Part shown: positions 1 through 7,390 of the stretch, piece by piece | Position numbering within the stretch: the first letter of the stretch is position 1 | How the letters are laid out: each line of letters starts with the position of its first letter | NCBI RefSeq assembly: GCF_001050195.2 | Contig: NZ_DF967966.1 | Location: 333,411 to 397,410, forward strand | DNA length: 64,000 bases | Direction of reading: 5' to 3' | From: Anaerolinea thermolimosa | Lineage (GTDB): Bacteria; Chloroflexota; Anaerolineae; Anaerolineales; Anaerolineaceae | Program-made: the position numbers and the translations under genes | Notes under the pieces: model-generated | What the model saw: the letters and a program-made list of their open reading frames with translations, nothing else | Told to the model about the DNA's origin: nothing | The model's database searches: none

Positions 1-2
1 GG

Positions 3-713
3 GGGCTTTTCTGCCAGGGGGGCAGAGTGGAAGGTGAGATGGTGATTCTCTCAGGCAATGATGCGCCCGAGGGGGCGGGGTTGTATATCAACGGAGGGTG
101 CACCTTCGATCTGCATGAGAGCGCTATTTTTCAGCACAATCAGAGCAGTGGAACGGTGATCACGGCGGGGGGCGTTCTCGCGTTGACCAATGTGAGCGCC
201 GGTTTTAACGCTGGCACCGCCCTGAAGGTGCTCTCTGGCGGACAGGTCAACCTCAACCATGTGACGCTGGGATGGAACGGGCTGGAAGTGGATGGGGTGA
301 GGGAGGTTCAGGTGCTGGCAGGCGGGCAGGCGCGATTGGCCAACACGCTGGTGCACCATCCTGATGGTATGAATTGCAGTGGGAGTGCAGAAGAACTGAC
401 CTCTCTCGGTTACAACCTGAGTGATGATGATACCTGCAACCTCACGGCGGGCGGTGACCTGGCCGGGGTAGATGCGCTTTTGACAGGAATGGAGTACAAC
501 GGCGGGGTTACTCCAACCTTCGCACTGCGGCGGGAGAGCCCGGCGGTAGACGCAGGCGACCCTCTGGAAAGCACGCCGTGGGTGGATCAGCGGGGAAAGG
601 CGCGGCGGCGGGATGGCAACGGCGACGGGGTAGCGCGCGCCGATATTGGCGCGTTTGAGTTCCCGATTTTCGAGTTCATGCTCCCGCTGGTGATACGCGC
701 GCCGGGTTTTTAA
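3..713 (+). CDS. C-terminal part of a beta-helix / choice-of-anchor Q surface protein (5' end outside window)
   Basis: The frame is open to the left edge, so only the last ~236 residues are visible. They contain short hydrophobic and Asn/Gly-rich strands typical of a right-handed parallel beta-helix (polymorphic outer-membrane / pectate-lyase-like fold). The end matches the choice-of-anchor Q pattern: a gap-filling DxxL segment, then SPAVDAGDP, a DQRGKARR stretch and DIGAFEF. Such proteins are exported and surface-associated, and the carbohydrate or adhesion role is usually unknown. A hydrophobic tail (FMLPLVI) closes the protein. It runs convergent with the ATPase gene, and the two stops overlap by a few bases. 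No catalytic residue can be claimed from this fragment. Confidence 0.7.
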   Translation, partial: GLFCQGGRVEGEMVILSGNDAPEGAGLYINGGCTFDLHESAIFQHNQSSGTVITAGGVLALTNVSAGFNAGTALKVLSGGQVNLNHVTLGWNGLEVDGVREVQVLAGGQARLANTLVHHPDGMNCSGSAEELTSLGYNLSDDDTCNLTAGGDLAGVDALLTGMEYNGGVTPTFALRRESPAVDAGDPLESTPWVDQRGKARRRDGNGDGVARADIGAFEFPIFEFMLPLVIRAPGF

Positions 714-3220
714 TAGGCGGGAGCTTCAATGAGCTTCCCTTCGGCGCTCACCAGGTAAACTGGCACCCAGAGTAACCCTCCCACCTCAAGGTAGATGTCT
801 TTTTTATAGGGAGCCACGACGATCTCCGAAATCTGTCCGGCGGTACGTGCCCAGCGTTCCTGGGTCTGTTTTAATTCTTCGGCTTTTTGCTGTTCAAGCT
901 CCTGTTTTTGCTTGAGGAGGCTCTCCAGTTCTCGTTTTGCCGTTTGCAGGTCGGCTTTGGCCTGCTGAGCCATGCGGCTTTTGCTGAGCGGGGTTGAAAT
1001 GCTGCGCCGGCGTTTTCCGAACAGCCCGCCCAGCAGCACCTCTGCACCTGAGGCGAGGGTCTCGACGTTGCGCTGGGTCACCTCGGCTTCGTTCTTGTCA
1101 ATGATGCTTTTCTGTTTTTCGATTTTCCGTTCCAGAGCCTCGATCCGGGCCTGGTAGGTTTTTTCGATTTTACGGGCTTCTTCGTCAAGGGCGGCGCGCA
1201 GGGCGGCATCGCATTTCTGCCGGAAGGCGGCCTGACTGTCTTGAGGGTCGCTGTAAAGCTTGAGAGTCTGATTGGCGTAGAGGCGAATCTCCCCGCTACG
1301 GTAGGCCCATTCGAGAAAATCTTTTTGCAGCGAGGTGAGACGGGCGGCAGAGGAAAGCCAGCCGGGTAGCGGAGCAAAACGGGCATCGGGGAGAGGGCGG
1401 GTATCGAAACGCTTGGGGTCGATGGGTTCATGGGCGGCGGCGGCCCAGTCGGGGCGGGCGCCGGTGAGCGAGTCGATCAGGGCGGCCACCTTACGGGTGT
1501 AATTCAACCCGTAGGTGCGGTTCAGGTATGAGATCTCGGCCTGGCAGAAGAATACCGGGCGGTAGAGCAGGCCTTCGGGGCGTGCCGGGCCGTTAAAGCC
1601 ACCCCCCAGGCGGGCAAGCGCCTGGCTGAGGCTGAGTTCGGGCGCCAGGAACAGAGCTGATGTTCCGGCGGGTGGGGCGGGAGGGGTGCGGGTGAAGGTA
1701 TCGGTGGAGGTGGTGGTTGGGCCAGCCGGAGGCACGGCTGCAGGCTGTGTAGAGACTGCTGGCGCGGCAGTGGCGGATGGAACCGCCGCAGGGGGGGTGG
1801 GCAGCCCCTCAGGAGCGGCGCCGAGGGGTTTCAGCCCTGCAAGCTGAGCCCGGCTGAGCGGTCCGGCCAGGTAGTTGAGGCACCAGCGAGGCTGGAAGGT
1901 GAAGGCTCCGCCGCGATGATGCACGTTGTGGAGCAGGAAAACGCGCGGGCGCAGGGCTGAAATGATGCGGTCGTAAGCGGCGCGGTCTACACCACCCTCC
2001 AGGGAGTTCAGACCGTCGAGCAGGCGTTCTTTGTCGCGCTCGGTCTGCAACCGTCCGATGAACCAGGTTCCGGCATTGGAAAGGCCTTTGTAGTCGAGGT
2101 CGACGGGGTTCTGGGTGGCCAGCAGAAGGCCCAGGCCGAAAGCGCGCCCCTGTTTAAGCAGACGCAACAACACAGGGCGCGAGGGCGGGTTGGCCACTGG
2201 CGGCAGATACCCCACGATTTCATCAAACGCCAGCAATGCACGCAGGCCTGAACTGCCGCGTTGAGCACGCATCCACGATTCTACAGAAGCGAGCAGGAGG
2301 GTAACGAAGAACATGCGCTCGTTCTCATCGAGGTGGGCAAGGTAGAAAATGCTCATGCGCGGGCGTCCCTCAGGGGTGTAGAGGAAGTCTTGCACCTCGA
2401 TGGGCTGGCCTTCGGCCCAGGCCTGAAAGGATGGAGAGGCCAGAAAATTGTTCAGGAGCAGGGCGAGATCAAAGCGTTCTTTGGAAGGGTAGAACGAGTC
2501 CAGAGGGAATGCCCCGAGGCGTTCGAAGGGAGGTTCCTGTACCTGATGGATCAGTTCGGCCAGATCGAGAGGCTGGTTGCGGCTCCAGGCGGTTTCCAGA
2601 ATGTTGGAGAGGAGAATATGTTCACGTGAACGGAGTGGATCGATGTCTTTGAGGCCGATTAAACCGAGCAGGGCAGTGACCGTGGATGAAATCCGCTCAC
2701 GGAGGATGTCGCGGTGTTCTTCCCAGTTGAGGGCAGGGGGCGGGCTGAAGGAGGAGAGGAGGTTGACGGGCTGCCCGCTGGAAGAACCGGGAGTGAAGAG
2801 GACGTAATCTACCGCCTGCTGAAGAGCCAGGAGCTGATCGCGGCCCAGATTCCAGCTCTGGAGGCCCTCACGCCAGCGGGAAGCGGTGGCTTCGGCAAGC
2901 TGGGGCACGCTCAGATTGGCGCGGCGGGCGGCTTCGGGGTCGATCCATGGTTCGAAATCGGCCGGGGCAAGGTTGGGGAAGTGGAGGAAAAGGTTGGTGA
3001 GGTCGCCTTTCGGATCGATGACAATGGATGGAATCCCGCGCAGAGCGGCTTCTTCGAGGAGGTCGATGAGCAGACCGGTCTTCCCGGAGCCAGTCATGCC
3101 GACGATAATGCCGTGGGTGGTGAGATCATCGGGATCATACTGGACGATCTCGCCGGTGGCCGGAGAGGACTGGGCGGTGAGGTCTACGGTACGACCGATG
3201 GTGAATGAAGCATTGCTCAT
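710..3220 (-). CDS. HerA/DUF87-family ATPase
   Basis: An 836-residue P-loop ATPase of the FtsK/HerA superfamily. The Walker A motif GMTGSGKT lies at residues 41-48 behind a short N-terminal barrel-like segment, and Walker B (LLAFDEIV) near residue 328. A QNPVDLDYKGL segment follows, as in HerA-like proteins annotated as DUF87 or DUF853. A Pro/Ala/Thr-rich linker (~470-530) separates the motor from a C-terminal part with a long charged coiled coil (~640-760). HerA enzymes translocate DNA, usually with the NurA nuclease. No nurA gene is nearby, so the substrate is unknown. The start is ATG. The downstream partner on the same strand ends beyond the window-left gene, so no operon is visible. Confidence 0.8.
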   Translation of the reverse strand: MSNASFTIGRTVDLTAQSSPATGEIVQYDPDDLTTHGIIVGMTGSGKTGLLIDLLEEAALRGIPSIVIDPKGDLTNLFLHFPNLAPADFEPWIDPEAARRANLSVPQLAEATASRWREGLQSWNLGRDQLLALQQAVDYVLFTPGSSSGQPVNLLSSFSPPPALNWEEHRDILRERISSTVTALLGLIGLKDIDPLRSREHILLSNILETAWSRNQPLDLAELIHQVQEPPFERLGAFPLDSFYPSKERFDLALLLNNFLASPSFQAWAEGQPIEVQDFLYTPEGRPRMSIFYLAHLDENERMFFVTLLLASVESWMRAQRGSSGLRALLAFDEIVGYLPPVANPPSRPVLLRLLKQGRAFGLGLLLATQNPVDLDYKGLSNAGTWFIGRLQTERDKERLLDGLNSLEGGVDRAAYDRIISALRPRVFLLHNVHHRGGAFTFQPRWCLNYLAGPLSRAQLAGLKPLGAAPEGLPTPPAAVPSATAAPAVSTQPAAVPPAGPTTTSTDTFTRTPPAPPAGTSALFLAPELSLSQALARLGGGFNGPARPEGLLYRPVFFCQAEISYLNRTYGLNYTRKVAALIDSLTGARPDWAAAAHEPIDPKRFDTRPLPDARFAPLPGWLSSAARLTSLQKDFLEWAYRSGEIRLYANQTLKLYSDPQDSQAAFRQKCDAALRAALDEEARKIEKTYQARIEALERKIEKQKSIIDKNEAEVTQRNVETLASGAEVLLGGLFGKRRRSISTPLSKSRMAQQAKADLQTAKRELESLLKQKQELEQQKAEELKQTQERWARTAGQISEIVVAPYKKDIYLEVGGLLWVPVYLVSAEGKLIEAPAY

Positions 3221-3261
3221 GGGGCGCCTTCCTTAAAAAGGGAGTGGATGAGAGAGAATCA

Positions 3262-3798
3262 TCAGGGGCGAATGACCACATGCAGTGGGGCACTACGGAT
3301 GCGGCGTCCACTGCGGACGCCAACATCGGCGGTGTATTCTCCCTGGCGGATGGCCTTGAGTTGAAAGGTCAGGGTGGTGGTTTCCTGCGGTGCCAGGGGG
3401 AGGGAGAAATCGTAACCCACCTGGCCGGTGTAATCGGTTGCACCGGTGCTGGGCGGGGTGGAGCCGGTCAGTTCGGCCCCTTCGAGGAGGATTTTAGGCA
3501 GCTGGACTTCGGTGAGGGTGAGCGTACGGTCGCTGTCATTGGTGACGGTGACCGGCAGGGTGAACGATTCACCCACCTGAACGGGCGGCAGGGTGGGGAT
3601 GGTAACCGTCAGGGGAGGTTCGCCGAAGAGGGAGGAAAGAGCCATGCCTCCCAGAAGAAAGAACCCTCCCAGACAGAGGAATACCAGCATGGAACCGATG
3701 AAGCCGATTAAAACCAGCCGCTTACGGCTACCGTAGATCAGGGGTTGGGCAGCGGCCGCTTGCAGGTCTGATGGTTTCATGGTGAGAGGGTCTTTCAC
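3262..3798 (-). CDS. single-pass membrane protein with extracellular beta-sandwich (CARDB-like) domain
   Basis: About 178 residues. A short cytoplasmic N-terminus is followed by one strong hydrophobic segment (about residues 25-50, LIGFIGSMLVFLCLGGFFLL) and then a beta-rich domain. That domain has FTLPVTVTNDSDRTLTL and TTTLTFQLKA patterns resembling CARDB/DUF11-type sandwich folds that follow a membrane anchor. GTG at 3798 is preferred because AGGGA lies six bases upstream. The ATG six bases before it has no proper spacing, and the next internal ATG (3780) has no ribosome site. The gene sits just upstream of the HerA-like ATPase on the same strand and could be co-transcribed with it. Function unknown. 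Confidence 0.6.
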   Translation of the reverse strand: MKDPLTMKPSDLQAAAAQPLIYGSRKRLVLIGFIGSMLVFLCLGGFFLLGGMALSSLFGEPPLTVTIPTLPPVQVGESFTLPVTVTNDSDRTLTLTEVQLPKILLEGAELTGSTPPSTGATDYTGQVGYDFSLPLAPQETTTLTFQLKAIRQGEYTADVGVRSGRRIRSAPLHVVIRP

Positions 3799-3842
3799 GG
3801 GCATTCCCTGTTTGAACGGTTATCTTCAAAGAAATGATAAAC

Positions 3843-3859
3843 CACAATAGATCATTGTG
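3843..3859. promoter_or_regulatory. inverted repeat in divergent control region
   Basis: CACAAT (3843-3848) and ATTGTG (3854-3859) form a perfect 6-bp inverted repeat with a 5-bp centre. It lies in the ~170-bp divergent region between the membrane-protein gene and the phage cassette. The size suits a helix-turn-helix dimer site. There is no direct evidence of binding. Confidence 0.3.
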
Positions 3860-3932
3860 CAACCGGGGGAAGAAGAAAGTTTCACCTTTTAACAGGTTGA
3901 TATTTCACCTGCGGGAGTGATAATCTTGGTTT

Positions 3933-3958
3933 GAAAATAGAACATATATTCTATTTTC
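3933..3958. promoter_or_regulatory. 10-bp perfect palindrome upstream of terminase (possible SOS-like operator)
   Basis: GAAAATAGAA (3933-3942) and TTCTATTTTC (3949-3958) are perfect complements around a 6-bp centre, ending 11 bases before the small terminase ATG. The core GAACATATATTC differs by one base from the Gram-positive LexA/DinR pattern GAAC-N4-GTTC. A repressor site controlling the phage-like cassette is the simplest reading. A transcript stem-loop is the alternative. Confidence 0.45.
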
Positions 3959-3969
3959 GGGAAGGTGAA

Positions 3970-4311
3970 ATGACTTCAGTGAAGAAGCGTGGAAACCGGC
4001 GCATGGCGCGTGAGGTGGAACAGGATCTGCTGGTGGAGAACCTGAACGAAGAGATTGCCACCCTGCGCGGGTTGATGCGAGAAATGGCGGAGGCCTTCGA
4101 CGCCGGGATGGATGTGCCCGAACGGCTGCGGATTCTGGCCGTGTTGAGCCAGGCGAGTGCCCGGCTGGCGCAGGTGTTGAAGATCCAGAGTCAGCTGGGG
4201 GGCGGTACAGCGCTGGTGGAGGAGATTCGCCAGGTGGCGGAGGAAGTGCGCCGCGAGTTAGAGGGGCGCGGCGCCCCGGGACATTCAACGGAAGAGGACA
4301 GCGGCGTATGA
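3970..4311 (+). CDS. putative phage terminase small subunit
   Basis: A 113-residue, charged, helical protein at the head of the phage cassette. It lies just before a recognisable large terminase, which is the usual place for the DNA-recognition small subunit. The sequence has a basic N-terminus (KKRGNRRMAREVE) followed by heptad-like helices (LNEEIATLRGLMREMAEAF) and a second helix pair ending acidic. Small terminases diverge quickly, so the call rests on position and architecture more than on motif. ATG 3970 is chosen because AAGGTGAA directly precedes it. A TTG 13 codons earlier would place the palindrome inside the gene. The stop overlaps an ATG of the next frame (ATGA at 4308). Confidence 0.5.
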   Translation: MTSVKKRGNRRMAREVEQDLLVENLNEEIATLRGLMREMAEAFDAGMDVPERLRILAVLSQASARLAQVLKIQSQLGGGTALVEEIRQVAEEVRRELEGRGAPGHSTEEDSGV

Positions 4312-4526
4312 GCGCAAACACCGGGGGTGGTGGGGCGTGCGGGGCCACAACGCCATGGCGGCCCTGGCTGCACGGCAACTCTTTTCTGGCCGGTTGGTGT
4401 AGTGTGATGAAAAAGTCAGCCAATACCCCGGAACCCTGCAGCAGGTGGTCTACACGAGGGCATCCTCACCACCCCGGAAACAAACTGCCGGTTTTTGTGC
4501 TCATCAAAGGCGGGCAAAGGAGGGGC

Positions 4527-6035
4527 TTGTTCAATCGTCAGGATGTGTATGGAGGGCTGGCTTCGATTCGTGCGTTCACCCTGTTCGGGGGGATTCGCCT
4601 GCGTGCCTATCAACAGGAAGCAGTAGAAGCTGTGCTGGGCTCGGTTTTTATGGGGCGGGGGGACTCGCTGGTGGTGATGTTTCCCCGTCAGAGCGGCAAG
4701 AACGAACTACAGGCCCAGCTGGAGGCGTATCTGCTGGCAGTGTATGCCAGTCGACCGGCGGAGATCATCAAAGTGTCGCCAACGTGGCGGCCCCAGAGCC
4801 AGAATGCCATGCGCCGGTTGGAGCGGGTGCTGCAGGCGAATCTGCTCACCCGGCTACAGTGGCGGCGCGAGAACGGGTATATCTACCGGGTAGGCGAGGC
4901 GCGGATTTACTTCCTCTCCGCTGCTCCGGAGGCTCACATTGTCGGGGCAACTGCCTCTCTGCTTCTGGAGGTGGACGAAGCGCAGGATGTAGGGGTGGAG
5001 AAATTTGACCGGGAGATTGCTCCGATGGCGGCTTCGACTCACGCCACCCGGGTTTTCTGGGGTACAGCCTGGACACCCACTACCCTGCTGGGGCGGGAGC
5101 TGCGCGCCAGCCAGCGGGAGGAACAGGCCGATGGGCGGCGGAGGGTGTTCCGGGTGAATGCCGGGGAAGTAGCGCGTGAGGTGCCGGCCTACCGCACGCA
5201 TGTGGAGCAAATGATTGCCCGGTTGGGGCGGGGGCACCCCTCCATCCGGACGCAGTACTTTTCGGAGGAGATCGAAGCCGAAGGGGGCATGTTCCCGCCG
5301 GAGCGGCTGGCCTTGATGGAGGGGGATCATCTGTGGCAAGAGTCGCCGCAACCGGGGCAGGTGGTTGCTTTTCTGGTCGATGTGGGGGGAGAAACGCGTG
5401 CCCCGGAGGGGGACGGCGCACCGGACAAAGAGCATGATGCCACGGCGCTGGTGATCGTGCGGGTTGATCTGAGTACGATGGCCGACCCGGCGTTGCGCGC
5501 GCCGTGCTACCGGGTGGTGCATTTGCGCCAATGGCATGGAGAAAGCCATTCTCGTCTGTACGCTCAGATTGCCGCCCTGGCCCAGAGCTGGAATGCCCGC
5601 CGGGTCGTGCTGGATGCGACGGGTATGGGAGAGGGGTTGAGCAGCTTTCTGGAAAAGGCGCTTCCGGGACGGGTGATCCGTTTTCTTTTTCAGGCGCAGT
5701 CGAAAAGCCGATTGGGGTTAGGGTTCATTGAGGTGGTGGAGAGTGGCCGGTTTCGCCTGCCGCGAACGGTAGAGCCGCACGCCGAAGCCCTGGTGGAGCT
5801 GTTTCGAGCACAGTGCCGGGCGTGCCAGATGCACATGGGTGAGCGGATGACGCAGGGTATGCGCTGGGGGGTGCCGGAAGGGGCGCGCCACCCCCGCTCG
5901 GGGCAGTTGCTGCATGATGATCTGCTGCTGGCGGCGGCGTTGTGCGCTCATCTGGACAGGTTGGAGTGGCCTACGGGATCGGGAGCGGGGATCATTCAGG
6001 GGCGCGACCCGCTGGAAGAGAAACTTTCGTTTTGA
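4527..6035 (+). CDS. phage terminase large subunit (ATPase-nuclease)
   Basis: About 502 residues; packages DNA into a phage head through portal-docked ATP hydrolysis and cuts the DNA. The ATPase part shows a Walker-A-like PRQSGKNE segment, Walker B plus catalytic acid LLLEVDEAQDV, and a coupling-like GTAWTPTT segment. The C-terminal RNase-H-like nuclease shows acidic strands FLVDVGGE and VVLDATGMGEG and the late LHDDLLLAAAL acidic cluster. Start is uncertain. The frame is open back to ATG 4308, but the first ~73 codons do not look coding. TTG 4527 has AGGAGG just upstream, and GTG 4545 is the other option. Portal and capsid genes follow immediately, as in tailed phages. Confidence 0.8.
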   Translation: MFNRQDVYGGLASIRAFTLFGGIRLRAYQQEAVEAVLGSVFMGRGDSLVVMFPRQSGKNELQAQLEAYLLAVYASRPAEIIKVSPTWRPQSQNAMRRLERVLQANLLTRLQWRRENGYIYRVGEARIYFLSAAPEAHIVGATASLLLEVDEAQDVGVEKFDREIAPMAASTHATRVFWGTAWTPTTLLGRELRASQREEQADGRRRVFRVNAGEVAREVPAYRTHVEQMIARLGRGHPSIRTQYFSEEIEAEGGMFPPERLALMEGDHLWQESPQPGQVVAFLVDVGGETRAPEGDGAPDKEHDATALVIVRVDLSTMADPALRAPCYRVVHLRQWHGESHSRLYAQIAALAQSWNARRVVLDATGMGEGLSSFLEKALPGRVIRFLFQAQSKSRLGLGFIEVVESGRFRLPRTVEPHAEALVELFRAQCRACQMHMGERMTQGMRWGVPEGARHPRSGQLLHDDLLLAAALCAHLDRLEWPTGSGAGIIQGRDPLEEKLSF

Positions 6036-6062
6036 ACAGAGGGAAAGAGAGGAAGGCCTGGG

Positions 6063-7337
6063 ATGTTGAAACGTCTGTGGCGGCGCTGGATTGAACCAGA
6101 AGTTTCGCGCCGGGTGAGGCTGGCGCTGGCCGAAACGGAAAATACGATCACAGTGGGGTGGCGGCACAACCAGAGCGAACGGGATCGTTTCGATGGCGAC
6201 CGTGAACAGACCCTGGAGCTGGCTCTGGAAGCCTGGCGTACCAATCCCCTGGCGCGGCGCATTGTGGAATTGACCACTCAGTATGTGGTAGGGGGCGGTT
6301 TACGTCTGAGGTGCGAGGATGAGGCGGGGCAGTCTTTTCTTCAGGAGTGGTGGAATCACCCTCTTAACCGGCTGACGATGCAGAGCGCCGAGTGGTGCGA
6401 CGAGTTGACGCGCTCCGGGGAGTTGTTTCTGCTTCTTTCTACGGATGCAGGCGGAATGACTTATGTGCGGGCGGTGCCGGCGGCGCAAATCTCGGAGGTG
6501 CGTTGCGCGCCGCAGGATATTCAACAGGAACTGGCCTATGTGGAACGCAGAGAAATGCCCGGTGAAGAGCGAATCTGGCCAGCGCTCCACCGGCTGGATG
6601 ACTGCCCGGATGAATCGGGGAGCTTCCCACCGGCCATGTTGCACTATGCGGTCAATCGGCCGGTGGGGGCACTGCGCGGGGAGAGTGACCTGGCTCCCCT
6701 GTTGCGCTGGCTTTCGCGTTATGCTGGCTGGCTGGAAGACCGCGCCCGCCTTAACCGTTACCGCAACACATTTCTGTTTACGGTGCGTTCCAGCTTTGCC
6801 AGTGAGGCTGAGCGATTGGCCCGACAGCAGTCGCTTGCGGCCAACCCGCCTGCGCCGGGGAGTATTCTGGTCACAGATGCCAGCGAGGAGTGGGGGGTGA
6901 TCCATCCCCGGCTGGAAAGCCAGGAAGCCGGAGAGGATGGGCTGGCATTGAAGAAAATGATCGCTGCCGGAGCGGGTGTGCCGCTGCATTTTCTGGCTGA
7001 GCCAGAAAGTGCCACCCGTACCACGGCTGAGGCCGCGGGCGGCCCGACATACCGGCGGCTTGAACAGCGTCAACGCTTTTTCTGCTGGCTGATAGCCGAT
7101 GTTGCCGAGGCGGCCCTGCGGCGCTGGCAATGGGTGCAGGGGTTGCCGGTACGTCGAGTGCCGGTGTATGTGGAGGCAGCGGATCTTTCGGCGAGGGATA
7201 ATGCTTCGCTGGCGGGGGCGCTTGCCGCCGCGGTGCGTGCGCTGTTGCCGCTCTGGGAGCACAAATTGATCGACGCTGATGAATTATTACGCCTGGTGTA
7301 TCGTTTCGCCGGAGAAACCGGAAAGAGCCGCGGCTGA
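6063..7337 (+). CDS. phage portal protein
   Basis: 424 residues. Portal proteins form the dodecameric vertex through which DNA enters the capsid. The sequence has the family's layout: a basic amphipathic N-terminus, ERDRFDGDREQTLELALEAW, then LARRIVELTTQYVVGGG, a stem region with YRNTFLFTVRS, and the crown-proximal segment KKMIAAGAGVPLHFLAEPES followed by TTAEAAGGPTYRRLEQRQ. These resemble SPP1/Mu-type portals of modest length. The gene lies 27 bases after the large terminase and ahead of the protease-capsid gene, the canonical order. ATG 6063 follows an AGAGAGGAAGG ribosome site. Confidence 0.8.
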   Translation: MLKRLWRRWIEPEVSRRVRLALAETENTITVGWRHNQSERDRFDGDREQTLELALEAWRTNPLARRIVELTTQYVVGGGLRLRCEDEAGQSFLQEWWNHPLNRLTMQSAEWCDELTRSGELFLLLSTDAGGMTYVRAVPAAQISEVRCAPQDIQQELAYVERREMPGEERIWPALHRLDDCPDESGSFPPAMLHYAVNRPVGALRGESDLAPLLRWLSRYAGWLEDRARLNRYRNTFLFTVRSSFASEAERLARQQSLAANPPAPGSILVTDASEEWGVIHPRLESQEAGEDGLALKKMIAAGAGVPLHFLAEPESATRTTAEAAGGPTYRRLEQRQRFFCWLIADVAEAALRRWQWVQGLPVRRVPVYVEAADLSARDNASLAGALAAAVRALLPLWEHKLIDADELLRLVYRFAGETGKSRG

Positions 7338-7390
7338 GGGAACCAATGGATGGGCATTGGAAACCTGTTCATCTGAATCAAGGAGGTGGT

